A stretch of 24,888 bases of DNA. Source: DATDYQ01 sp035288965 (GTDB lineage: Archaea > Nanobdellota > Nanobdellia > SCGC-AAA011-G17 > JAGVZF01). How positions within the stretch are numbered: the first letter of the stretch is position 1; each line of letters begins with the position of its first letter. The notes below the pieces were generated by a model. That model was not told the origin of the DNA, did no database searches, and saw only the letters and a list, made by a program, of their open reading frames with translations. Shown in pieces: positions 14,147-21,672 of the stretch. Position numbers and translations under genes: made by a program. Location of the stretch: NCBI GenBank assembly GCA_035288965.1, contig DATDYQ010000019.1, forward strand, positions 1 to 24,888. Reading direction: 5' to 3'.

Positions 14147-15073
14147 ATGATAAATGATAAACTATTAAAAATTTTAGCATGTCCTGTATGCAGATCTGAT
14201 TTATATATGGATAGCAAGAAATTGTTTTGTAAAATGCATTGCAAAGTATATTATGATATTGGGGATGGAATAATTAAACTGCTGCCACATAAATCTGATG
14301 GTAAGTATAAAGAAAAGATTATCAAAAAAAATGTAAGAGAACTATTTGATAGTGTTGGAGATTATGATAAATATTCTCATGCTTCCGGTATTGTTGGAGA
14401 ATATGAAGAAAATGAAGAGAGAATTAATGTTTTGAATAAGTTAGAACTTAAAAATGGAAGTTTGGTTTTAGATGCTGCTTGCGGGAATGGTAGATTTTTA
14501 GAACTAACAAATAATCCTAGTATTATTGGGCTAGATTTATCTTTAAATTTATTAAATGATGCTAAGAAAAAGGGATTGAAGAATATTTTTATTCTTGGAG
14601 ATCTTGAAAATTTACCTTTTAAAGATTCTGTATTTGATGAGGTTTTTACTGTCAGAGTTTTAGGGCATTTACCAAATATTGATAATGCTATTAATGAGAT
14701 TAGCAGAGTTTTGAAAAAAAACGGGAGAGTAGTTATAATGGATTACAATCGACATAGTTTATTTTATACTAGAGTTTTATTAAAGCCATTTGTTAAAAAA
14801 TTGAGGGACATTAACAGGCTATCTGGGTGGAATAAATATTATTCAATATGGAATTTAAAAAAACTATTCAAAAAAAATGATTTGGAGATTGTTTCTAAAG
14901 GTTATTTTTTATTTGCCCATCTTGATTTTTTTAAGTTTAAGAAACATGACATATTTATTCCTAAAATGTTGATAAAACCTTTATTGAATTTTGGAAAGTT
15001 TATTGATAATTATGGACCTAATTTTATTAAAAAATTTTCATCTAGAATCATAGTTGTTGTGAGGAAGAAATGA
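14147..15073 (+). CDS. Class I methyltransferase with N-terminal Trm112-like zinc ribbon
   Basis: 308 residues. Residues 1-47 form a Trm112-like zinc ribbon: LLKILACPVCRSDL, with C12, C15, C28 and C32 as the probable zinc ligands, then GDGIIKLLP. A SAM methyltransferase domain follows, with motif I LVLDAACGNGRF (about 107-118), IIGLDLS, GDLENLPFKDSVFDEVF and ISRVLKKNGRVVIMDYN, and a basic C-terminal region of about 90 residues. This fused layout is common in methyltransferases of surface glycan loci. The start immediately follows the TGA of the epimerase gene, and the end overlaps the deacetylase gene by 4 bp. The acceptor is unknown. Confidence 0.85.
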   Translation: MINDKLLKILACPVCRSDLYMDSKKLFCKMHCKVYYDIGDGIIKLLPHKSDGKYKEKIIKKNVRELFDSVGDYDKYSHASGIVGEYEENEERINVLNKLELKNGSLVLDAACGNGRFLELTNNPSIIGLDLSLNLLNDAKKKGLKNIFILGDLENLPFKDSVFDEVFTVRVLGHLPNIDNAINEISRVLKKNGRVVIMDYNRHSLFYTRVLLKPFVKKLRDINRLSGWNKYYSIWNLKKLFKKNDLEIVSKGYFLFAHLDFFKFKKHDIFIPKMLIKPLLNFGKFIDNYGPNFIKKFSSRIIVVVRKK

Positions 15074-15924
15074 AAATTTTTGCATTTAGGTTCGATATAG
15101 ATCATGAATATGGATTGAAGAAAGGCGTGCCTAATATCTTAGATTTAGCTAAAAAATACGATTTTAAATTTAGCTTCTATATTAACATGGGCAAGGTTTT
15201 TGATTTAAAAGAATTTATAAAAATGAAGAAAAATACAACTTCTCCTGATATCAGAAAAATATCAATAAGACAGAAGCTTGGAAATTTTAGACTTTTGAAA
15301 GCTATGTTGATTAATCCTAATGTTGGTCTATCCAATATAAATATGTTAAAGAGAATAAAAAATGAAGGTCATGAGTTGGGATTGCATGGTGGGATGAATC
15401 ATATGATTTGGCATCGGGGTTTAGATAATTTAAGCTATGATGAATTAGAAAAAGATTTTTTAGCATCCTATCATCCTTTTAAAAGACTATTTGGAAATCC
15501 GGATGGGTTTGTTTCTCCAGGATTTAAATGGAATAAAAATGTCTTAGATTTATTAGATAAGTTTAAAATAAAATATTGCAGTGACATTTATTATAAAGAA
15601 CCTTTTTATCCGGAATATATAGGTAAGAAGTATAAACATATGCAAATACCACTTAATGTTATCGGTTCTCCGTTTACTATTCCAATAATTGAATGGTTAT
15701 ATGCCAATGGAAAGAGCGAAGATGAAACTGTTAGAATTGTAAAGGATGAAATATTAAAAAATAATGTTGCTATTTTATATGGTCATCCTATTTTCGAGGG
15801 ATTTAAAACAAATATTTTAAATGAAATTTTTGAATTTGTAAAATCAGAAGGATATAAAGTTATGACACTAAATGAAATTGCTAATCATTATAAAAATAGG
15901 ATAAAATACCATAGGTTAAAATGA
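15070..15924 (+). CDS. Polysaccharide deacetylase (NodB/ArnD-like)
   Basis: 284 residues of the carbohydrate esterase 4 type, which removes N-acyl groups from sugars or lipid-linked sugars using a divalent metal. Visible motifs are FRFDID (6-11) with the catalytic/metal Asp pair, GHELGLHGGMNHMIWH (100-115) with H101, H106, H111 and H115, FVSPGFKWN (147-155) and a late YGHP (H239). The layout is nearer ArnD-type deformylases than secreted chitin deacetylases, and there is no signal peptide, so it likely acts on a lipid-linked or nucleotide-linked sugar at the cytoplasmic face. A GAGG stretch lies just before the ATG, and both ends overlap neighbouring genes by 4 bp. Confidence 0.82.
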   Translation: MKIFAFRFDIDHEYGLKKGVPNILDLAKKYDFKFSFYINMGKVFDLKEFIKMKKNTTSPDIRKISIRQKLGNFRLLKAMLINPNVGLSNINMLKRIKNEGHELGLHGGMNHMIWHRGLDNLSYDELEKDFLASYHPFKRLFGNPDGFVSPGFKWNKNVLDLLDKFKIKYCSDIYYKEPFYPEYIGKKYKHMQIPLNVIGSPFTIPIIEWLYANGKSEDETVRIVKDEILKNNVAILYGHPIFEGFKTNILNEIFEFVKSEGYKVMTLNEIANHYKNRIKYHRLK

Positions 15925-16916
15925 AAATATCTTTATTTTGCAAAAAGGTTGAAGCTGGTGGTGGAGTTTATTTTAATTCACTTTATAATACTTTAAAAAA
16001 GCTTAATTTAGATGTTGAATCTATCCTTACTCCAAGATATTTAGGATATGTCCCTCCCAAGGTGTTTTTTAAAAATCTTAAATTTAATGGTGATATAATA
16101 CATACAAGCGAGGATGTTGGTTTTGTTGTGGATAAAAAATCAAAACCTATTGTAACTACTCTGTTTCATTGTGTTTTAGATCCTGCTTACCAAAAATATA
16201 CTACAAATTTACAAAAGATATATCATAAGTTTTTTGTTAAAAAATATGTTGAGAAATCCCTGAAAAATGCAGATTCTATAATTGCTTTAAGTGAACACTC
16301 CAAAGAATCTATAAAAAAAATTTTTGGATATGAAAATGTTAAAGTTATTTATCCGGGTATTGATATTGAGAAGTTTAAACCCATAAAAAAAGATAATAAT
16401 AGTGGAGATAAAACAAAATTATTATTTGTTGGGAATTTAATTAAGAGAAAGGGCATAGATTTATTGCCTAAAATTATGAAAGAACTTGGCGATGATTTTG
16501 TTTTATATCATACATCTGGATTGAGAACAAAAAAAGTCTTCTCAGAAAAAAATATAATTTCCTTAGGAAATTTAAGTGTTGATAACTTAATAAAAGCCTA
16601 TAATGATTGTGATATTTTTTTATCCCCATCAAGATTAGAAAGTTTTGGATTGAGTGTTGCTGAAGCCATGGCATGTGGAAAACCTGTTGTTACAACTAAT
16701 TATTCCTCATTACCAGAATTAGTTATTGATGGGAAAGGTGGTTTTTTATGCAAAATGGATGATATAAAGGAATTTTCGGAAAAAATTAAATATTTAGCCA
16801 AAGATGAATATTTAATGAAGAGAATGGGTAAATTTAATAGGAAAAAAGTACTAAATGATTTCTCATCTGAAAAGATGGGTAAAAACTATATTAAAATTTA
16901 TAAAAGTCTTATCTGA
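15921..16916 (+). CDS. Family 4 glycosyltransferase (GT-B fold)
   Basis: 331 residues, a complete GT4 enzyme that transfers a sugar with retention from a nucleotide donor. The N-terminal acceptor domain opens with MKISLFCKKVEAGGGVYFNS; the linker region has IIALSEHSKESI and VIYPGID; the donor domain has LLFVGNLIKRKGID and the E-x7-E signature E240...E248 in ESFGLSVAEAMACGKPVV. The acceptor is not readable. It is the last gene of the four-gene operon and its 3' end overlaps the convergent rSAM-3 gene by 8 bp. AGG sits a few bases before the ATG (ATAGGTTAAAATG), a plausible ribosome-binding site. Confidence 0.9.
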   Translation: MKISLFCKKVEAGGGVYFNSLYNTLKKLNLDVESILTPRYLGYVPPKVFFKNLKFNGDIIHTSEDVGFVVDKKSKPIVTTLFHCVLDPAYQKYTTNLQKIYHKFFVKKYVEKSLKNADSIIALSEHSKESIKKIFGYENVKVIYPGIDIEKFKPIKKDNNSGDKTKLLFVGNLIKRKGIDLLPKIMKELGDDFVLYHTSGLRTKKVFSEKNIISLGNLSVDNLIKAYNDCDIFLSPSRLESFGLSVAEAMACGKPVVTTNYSSLPELVIDGKGGFLCKMDDIKEFSEKIKYLAKDEYLMKRMGKFNRKKVLNDFSSEKMGKNYIKIYKSLI

Positions 16917-18369
16917 TGGTTTCCATTCCTTTTAAATCAAACCTACGGGCAAAATAAACAAGTGTTTTTTTTACGGTTTTAGAATACCTCATTGATTTTT
17001 GAAGAAAACTGTAAAAAGGCTTGAAGAAAACTATATGGGAAGATATCTCTCCCAAGATACTATACCTCCTTAATTTCCTAGCAAATGTTCTTCTTAATAC
17101 TTCCTTCTCGATTTTTTTTGCTTGCTTTAACATTTCCAATCTTTTTATTAATGGAAATTCTGGTGTTTCGAATATTGGCATCCCTTCAAATTGAGAGATA
17201 TCATTGAGGTAATCTGGGTGTTTCACTACAAATAAATTATTTTTTACAACATAATCATATAGTTCTGTATCTGGTGTTGGCACAGCATTGTGAAAATTTG
17301 CATTGTTAATTGGATATTTTAACGCTAATCTAAATGAATCTTTTACATCTTTTACTGTTTCTCCAGGCATTCCTATTATGAAGAATAAACAAACATCAAA
17401 TCCTAATTCGCATGCTATCTTAATACTTTCTTCTATTTGCTCTATTGTTTCTGATTTTTTTATTAATTTTAGCATTTTGTTATTTCCACCTTCTACACCA
17501 AAAGAAATCTGCTTGAAACCCACTATTCTCATTTTCTCTAGAATTTCTCTATCTACACTATCTGCCCTAATCCCTCCGCAGGTTATGTCTAAATTCTTAA
17601 TCCCATTATTTATTAATCCATTGCAGATGTCTAAAGTTCTTTGCTTATCAAAAATAAAGTTATCATCCACAATATCAAATTCTCTGTATCCTTTGTCGTA
17701 CCAATATTTAAACTCCTCTATTACTAGTGAAGGGTCCTTTATTCTTAATCTTCTGCCTGTTACTGCTGCTACACTACAAAACGTGCACTTGTAAAGACAA
17801 CCTTGTGTAGTGGAAATTTTAATTTGCTTTCTTATGTACTTATTTAATTCAAATTTTTTATATTTTGGAAATGGCAGTTTGCTTAAATCTAAATCTATTT
17901 CATCAGGGTTTTCTATAATTTCTTTATCTTTTTTATATATCAACCCTTTAATTTCTTCTAATGGTTTTCCTTTGCATAATTCCACTATTAATTTTTCTCC
18001 GCCGAATTTTGTAACATATTCCACATCTATCTCCTCAAATATTTTTTTCCTTTCTACTGAAGCTTGTGGTCCTCCAACCATAATATCAAAATCTTTGCAC
18101 TTTATAGAGGATATATAAGAATATGGAACGTCATATCTGTATGTATTAACTGTGAATCCTATTAAATCCGGCTTGAATTTTTTGATTTTGTTTTTTAAGT
18201 CTTCTAATGTATAACCTAGACGCATATCTATTACATCATTTTCAATATTTTCTTGTGACAATACTTCTGATAAGTAACCTATCCCTCCTGGAGGTGCTGG
18301 TGGAACTCCCTGATAAACACCTGGAAGTGGCGGCATACAAAGTAAAACCCTTTTATAGCAAAGTTTCAT
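16909..18369 (-). CDS. B12-binding-domain radical SAM protein (rSAM-3), tandem paralogue of rSAM-4
   Basis: 486 residues from the ATG at 18369. The B12-like domain (about 1-135) has VLLCMPPLPGVYQG, PPAPPGGIGYLSE and DIMVGGPQAS, with no DxHxxG. The radical SAM motif QGCLYKCTFC supplies C191, C195 and C198, followed by FDIVDDNF, SFGVEGGN and FFIIGMPGET. The C-terminal part ends with RRTFARKLRRYSILGE and ARRFDLKGMETIR. The protein can be aligned end to end with rSAM-4, which starts MKPRYKKVLLCMPP; this match and a GTGATC ribosome-binding site favour this ATG over the GTG 9 bp upstream. Both genes form an operon with a 20-bp gap. The reaction is unknown; lipid or glycan remodelling is a guess from the neighbours. 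Confidence 0.88.
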   Translation of the reverse strand: MKLCYKRVLLCMPPLPGVYQGVPPAPPGGIGYLSEVLSQENIENDVIDMRLGYTLEDLKNKIKKFKPDLIGFTVNTYRYDVPYSYISSIKCKDFDIMVGGPQASVERKKIFEEIDVEYVTKFGGEKLIVELCKGKPLEEIKGLIYKKDKEIIENPDEIDLDLSKLPFPKYKKFELNKYIRKQIKISTTQGCLYKCTFCSVAAVTGRRLRIKDPSLVIEEFKYWYDKGYREFDIVDDNFIFDKQRTLDICNGLINNGIKNLDITCGGIRADSVDREILEKMRIVGFKQISFGVEGGNNKMLKLIKKSETIEQIEESIKIACELGFDVCLFFIIGMPGETVKDVKDSFRLALKYPINNANFHNAVPTPDTELYDYVVKNNLFVVKHPDYLNDISQFEGMPIFETPEFPLIKRLEMLKQAKKIEKEVLRRTFARKLRRYSILGEISSHIVFFKPFYSFLQKSMRYSKTVKKTLVYFARRFDLKGMETIR

Positions 18370-18372
18370 ATT

Positions 18373-18378
18373 GATCAC
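18373..18378 (-). promoter_or_regulatory. Shine-Dalgarno-like GTGATC before rSAM-3
   Basis: GTGATC lies 3 bp before the ATG at 18369 and matches the 5' part of the archaeal anti-SD region (GAUCACCUCC) in the expected register. It decides the start: the alternative GTG start is the first codon of this same hexamer. Confidence 0.55.
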
Positions 18379-18389
18379 TAAGATTTTAT

Positions 18390-19859
18390 TTATCTTACTG
18401 CTTCCATCCTTCTTAAGTCAAACCTATTTGCCAGATATACAAGTATTTTTTTTAATGTGTGGGATTTCATATTTGCTTGCTGAAGCAGTTTATATACAGG
18501 TTTAAAAAAGATTATATGGGATGATACCTCTCCTATAATACTATATTTCTTTAATTTCCTAGCAAATGTTCTTCTTAATATTTCTTTTTCAGCTTTCTTT
18601 GTTAATACTAACATTTCTTTTCTTTCTTTAATGGGAAATTCCGGTGTTTCGAATATTGGATCATCGAAATGTGCCATATTATTCAAATAGTCTGGGTGTT
18701 TTACTACGAATAAATTATTTGCTTTTACATACTCATATAATTCTGTGCCTAAGAATGGGATTGGATTGTAAAAATTAGCATTGTTTACTGGGTATTTCAT
18801 TGCCAGTTTTATAGAATTTTTAATATCCTCTTTAGTTTCACCCGGCATACCCACTATAAACATCAAAGATACATCAATTCCAGCTTCACAAGATAATTTA
18901 ATAGCATTATCTATTTGTTCTACTGTTTCTGCTTTCTTCATTCTTTTTAACACTTCATTATTTGAAGATTCAACACCTATTGAAAATTGTTTAAACCCTG
19001 CTATTCTCATCTTCTTTAATATTTCTCTATCTACCTTATCTGCCCGGATTCCGTTTCCACAAATTAAATGTAAATCCTTCATATTTGATTCTATTAACTT
19101 GTCGCATATTTTTGCAACCCTTTCTTTATTATGTAGAAAATGATCGTCAATTATATCAAAATCTTTATAGCCTTTATTATACCAATATTCTATTTCTTCA
19201 ACTACGCTTTCAGGAGTCCTAATCCTTACAGGCCTTCCAACTGTGGTTTTAATAGAGCAAAATGTACATGAATACGGACAACCTCTTGAAGAAGCTATAT
19301 TAATTTGTTTTCTCACATATTTTTTCAATGGAAATTTTTCATATTTTGGAAATGGTATCTGGTTTAAATCTAAAAATGGTGCATCCTGATTTGATTTAAT
19401 TTTTGCTTTGTCTCTATAAATTAGTCCTTTAATTTCTTCAAGAGGAACTCCGTTACATAAATCCAATAATATTTTTTCGGCTTCATATGATAAGGCGTAA
19501 TCTGCTTCTGATTCTTCTAATATCTGTGCACGTATTGTTGATGCATGCGGCCCACCTAAAATGATTTTTATACTTGGGTTTAATTTTTTAATTTCTGAAA
19601 CTAAAGAGTAAGGAACATCATGCCTATAAGTATGAACAGCAAATCCGATTAAATCTGGATTAAATTCTTTTATTTTATCTTTTAGATTCTCCCACTTGTT
19701 TGTATCTGGAAATCTCATGTCTAATACATCATTCTCAACCTTATGATGAGTTAAGAATTCAGCAGAATAACCCAATCCTATTGGGGGAGATGCTGGAGCT
19801 CCATAAACACCTGGAAGAGGAGGCATACAAAGTAACACCTTTTTGTAGCGAGGTTTCAT
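18390..19859 (-). CDS. B12-binding-domain radical SAM protein (rSAM-4), tandem paralogue of rSAM-3
   Basis: 489 residues. The B12-like domain opens with KVLLCMPPLPGVYGAP and has PPIGLGYSAEFL, PDLIGFAVHTYRHDVPY and IILGGPHAS; it has no DxHxxG. The cluster motif is SRGCPYSCTFC (C194, C198, C201), followed by FDIIDDHFL, FSIGVESSN and FIVGMPGET. The end (RRTFARKLKKYSIIGE, ANRFDLRRMEAVR) mirrors rSAM-3, so the pair arose by tandem duplication. Differences lie mainly around the B12 loop and the barrel, which may mark different substrates. A TATA-like box 27 bp before the ATG makes it the first gene of the two-gene operon. Confidence 0.89.
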   Translation of the reverse strand: MKPRYKKVLLCMPPLPGVYGAPASPPIGLGYSAEFLTHHKVENDVLDMRFPDTNKWENLKDKIKEFNPDLIGFAVHTYRHDVPYSLVSEIKKLNPSIKIILGGPHASTIRAQILEESEADYALSYEAEKILLDLCNGVPLEEIKGLIYRDKAKIKSNQDAPFLDLNQIPFPKYEKFPLKKYVRKQINIASSRGCPYSCTFCSIKTTVGRPVRIRTPESVVEEIEYWYNKGYKDFDIIDDHFLHNKERVAKICDKLIESNMKDLHLICGNGIRADKVDREILKKMRIAGFKQFSIGVESSNNEVLKRMKKAETVEQIDNAIKLSCEAGIDVSLMFIVGMPGETKEDIKNSIKLAMKYPVNNANFYNPIPFLGTELYEYVKANNLFVVKHPDYLNNMAHFDDPIFETPEFPIKERKEMLVLTKKAEKEILRRTFARKLKKYSIIGEVSSHIIFFKPVYKLLQQANMKSHTLKKILVYLANRFDLRRMEAVR

Positions 19860-19880
19860 ATTAAAGCAGAATAAAGAGTC

Positions 19881-19890
19881 CTATAAAAAG
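19881..19890 (-). promoter_or_regulatory. TATA-like promoter of the rSAM-4/rSAM-3 operon
   Basis: CTTTTTATAG on the minus strand is centred about 27 bp upstream of the ATG at 19859, in the 61-bp gap after the GT2 gene. It fits a leaderless mRNA. Confidence 0.55.
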
Positions 19891-19920
19891 TTTGCTATTA
19901 TTCTAAAATGAGATTCGGTA

Positions 19921-20814
19921 TTAGTTTAATCTGTTTCTCTGCATATCCGCCAGAAACCCAAATAAGAAGATTTGTATTCCAACAATTATTAACAAGAACA
20001 TTAACATCATTAAACCTAAATGACCTTGAATTCCCTTTGTAATGTGCAAAAAAACAAACCAAAAACCTATAATTGATCCTGTAAAAATGAACAAGAATCC
20101 GAACATACTAAAAAATTTTAAAGGCTCGTAATCCCTATAGAGCCTAAATAAATTTGTCCATGCTCTAATTGCATATCCAAAGGGATTTGAAAATAATCTG
20201 CTTTTTCCGCTTTCTCTTTTGGCAAAATAAGTTGGTATTTCTTTTATCTTATACCCTTTTTTAACTGCATGAATAATTTGTTCTTGGGTGTAGGTAAAAT
20301 TAGATATTATTTCTATATTTTCAGCTACTTCTTTTGTAAATGCCCTAAAACCTGTCTGGCAATCCCCTATTTTTTTTTGAACTATTTTTGAGATTACTTT
20401 TGAAAAAGCTTTATTTCCTAGTTTTTTAATAATTGGTAAATATTCTATCCCCCCCATAAATCTATTGCCTAGAACCAAATCATTTCCGTTTTCTACTTCT
20501 TTTATTAGTCTTGGTATATCTTTTGCTAAATATTGACCATCTGCATCTGTGTGAACAATTATGTCTGCTTTTAAATCCAAACATTTCTGAATCTCTATTT
20601 TAAATGTCTCTGATAAACCTAAATTTATATGATTTGAGTATACTATAGCTCCAGATTCTTTTGCAATGAACTTGGTTTTATCTTTGCTTCCATCATTTAC
20701 AACAATAATTTCATAGTTATAATCTGTTTTATGCATAACATTCTTTATATCCCTAATAACCTTGCCTATTGTTTTTTCTTCGTTATATGCTGGGATTGTA
20801 ATGACAACTTTCAT
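19921..20814 (-). CDS. Family 2 glycosyltransferase, dolichol-phosphate-sugar synthase-like, with two membrane spans
   Basis: 297 residues. The GT-A domain has VVITIPAYNEEKTIG (3-17), VVNDGSKDKT (38-47), the metal-binding DAD in VHTDADGQY (D90, D92), LGNRF and DCQTGFRAF. It resembles DPM1-like enzymes that make polyprenyl-phosphate sugars on the cytoplasmic face. Two hydrophobic spans at about 235-257 and 266-288 anchor the C-terminus, and it ends in a short basic tail. Such products feed GT-C enzymes of the kind encoded at 23189-24883, which use lipid-phosphate sugars as donors. The start lies 26 bp from a TATA-like box shared with the divergent methyltransferase. Confidence 0.9.
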   Translation of the reverse strand: MKVVITIPAYNEEKTIGKVIRDIKNVMHKTDYNYEIIVVNDGSKDKTKFIAKESGAIVYSNHINLGLSETFKIEIQKCLDLKADIIVHTDADGQYLAKDIPRLIKEVENGNDLVLGNRFMGGIEYLPIIKKLGNKAFSKVISKIVQKKIGDCQTGFRAFTKEVAENIEIISNFTYTQEQIIHAVKKGYKIKEIPTYFAKRESGKSRLFSNPFGYAIRAWTNLFRLYRDYEPLKFFSMFGFLFIFTGSIIGFWFVFLHITKGIQGHLGLMMLMFLLIIVGIQIFLFGFLADMQRNRLN

Positions 20815-20837
20815 GGGTTATTTTCTATAGCAAAAAC

Positions 20838-20845
20838 TTAAATAA
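20838..20845. promoter_or_regulatory. TATA-like box shared by the GT2 and methyltransferase genes
   Basis: TTAAATAA (TTATTTAA on the other strand) sits near the middle of the 52-bp gap. Its centre is about 27 bp from the minus start at 20814 and 25-26 bp from the plus start at 20867. This is the third divergent pair in the window with one central element. Confidence 0.6.
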
Positions 20846-20866
20846 CTTTGTATTTGTTTTAGAAAC

Positions 20867-21619
20867 ATGAATCTTAATTGTGAAGATTTGGAAAAGGACC
20901 CTGTATTTTCCGGACCAAAACACGAGTTTAGGCAGAAACTAATATTGGATATGCTTAACCTTCCAAAAGGAAGCAGGGTCTTAGATGCCGCTTGTGGCGT
21001 TGGAAATCTATTTTTTAAATTGATTAAATACGGTTATGATACTACTGGCATTGATTTATCTGATATAAACATTAAAGAGCTAATGAAAAATGGAAAAGCT
21101 AGGGGATTAAATGTCGATGATAAAGTTAAAAAGATGAATGTTTTAAAAATGGACTTCCCTGATGGGTCTTTTGATGGGGTTATTTGTGGAGAGGTTCTTG
21201 AACATATAGAGGAAGATTATCTGGTAGTTGAAGAATTAAACAGAGTTTTAAAAAAGAACGGAGTTTGTGTTGTTACTGTTCCTGCAAATCCAAAACTTTG
21301 GGATTTTAATGATGAATTATCTGGGCATGTTAGAAGGTATAATAAAAATCAATTAGTAAAATTATTTGAAAAACATGGATTTAAAGTTGAAAAAATTAAT
21401 TATTACGGCTTTCCATTAATGAGATTTTATGTTAAATATATTTACTCACAAATGTTAAAGAAAAAAATCAGTAATGAGAGAAAAAATGAAATGATCAATA
21501 TGAAGATTAGAAAATTTGAGAAATTATATCCTCTAATGTCTTACCTTTTTTACATAGATAAATTGTTTAACTGGCTGCCCTATGGTATAGGATTAATTAT
21601 TAGAGGAAGGAAAATTTAA
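20867..21619 (+). CDS. Class I SAM-dependent methyltransferase
   Basis: 250 residues. After a short N-terminal lead (MNLNCEDLEKDPVFSGPKHE) comes the SAM domain: motif I RVLDAACGVGNLF (37-49), TTGIDLS, MDFPDGSFDGVICGEVLEHI and LKKNGVCVVTVPANP, then HVRRYNKNQL and a C-terminal basic part with a FEKLYPLMSYLFYIDK helix. The type resembles methyltransferases that act on lipid intermediates or sugars in envelope loci. It is expected to be leaderless, from the box shared with the divergent GT2 gene. The acceptor is unknown. Confidence 0.85.
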   Translation: MNLNCEDLEKDPVFSGPKHEFRQKLILDMLNLPKGSRVLDAACGVGNLFFKLIKYGYDTTGIDLSDINIKELMKNGKARGLNVDDKVKKMNVLKMDFPDGSFDGVICGEVLEHIEEDYLVVEELNRVLKKNGVCVVTVPANPKLWDFNDELSGHVRRYNKNQLVKLFEKHGFKVEKINYYGFPLMRFYVKYIYSQMLKKKISNERKNEMINMKIRKFEKLYPLMSYLFYIDKLFNWLPYGIGLIIRGRKI

Positions 21620-21626
21620 GTAAGAT

Positions 21627-21636
21627 ATATAAATAA
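21627..21636 (+). promoter_or_regulatory. TATA-like promoter upstream of rSAM-5
   Basis: TATATAAATA is centred about 42 bp before the ATG at 21673, so transcription would begin about 15 bp upstream of the start codon. This would be a short leader rather than the leaderless layout seen elsewhere. I see no clear SD site in the leader, and no in-frame earlier start (TAA at 21661-21663). Confidence 0.45.
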
Positions 21637-21672
21637 AAGATCTTGATTATTAACTATTGTTAACTTATTAAA

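Noticed and set aside
17303..17794. Plus-strand frame of 163 residues, similar in content to the frame at 18781-19143
   Set aside because: The similarity between the two antisense frames follows from the paralogy of the genes on the other strand. There is no promoter or recognisable domain.
21650..21663. Inverted repeat TTAAC-TATT-GTTAA upstream of rSAM-5
   Set aside because: The stem is only 5 bp and AT-rich, which is expected by chance at this base composition; not strong enough to call an operator.
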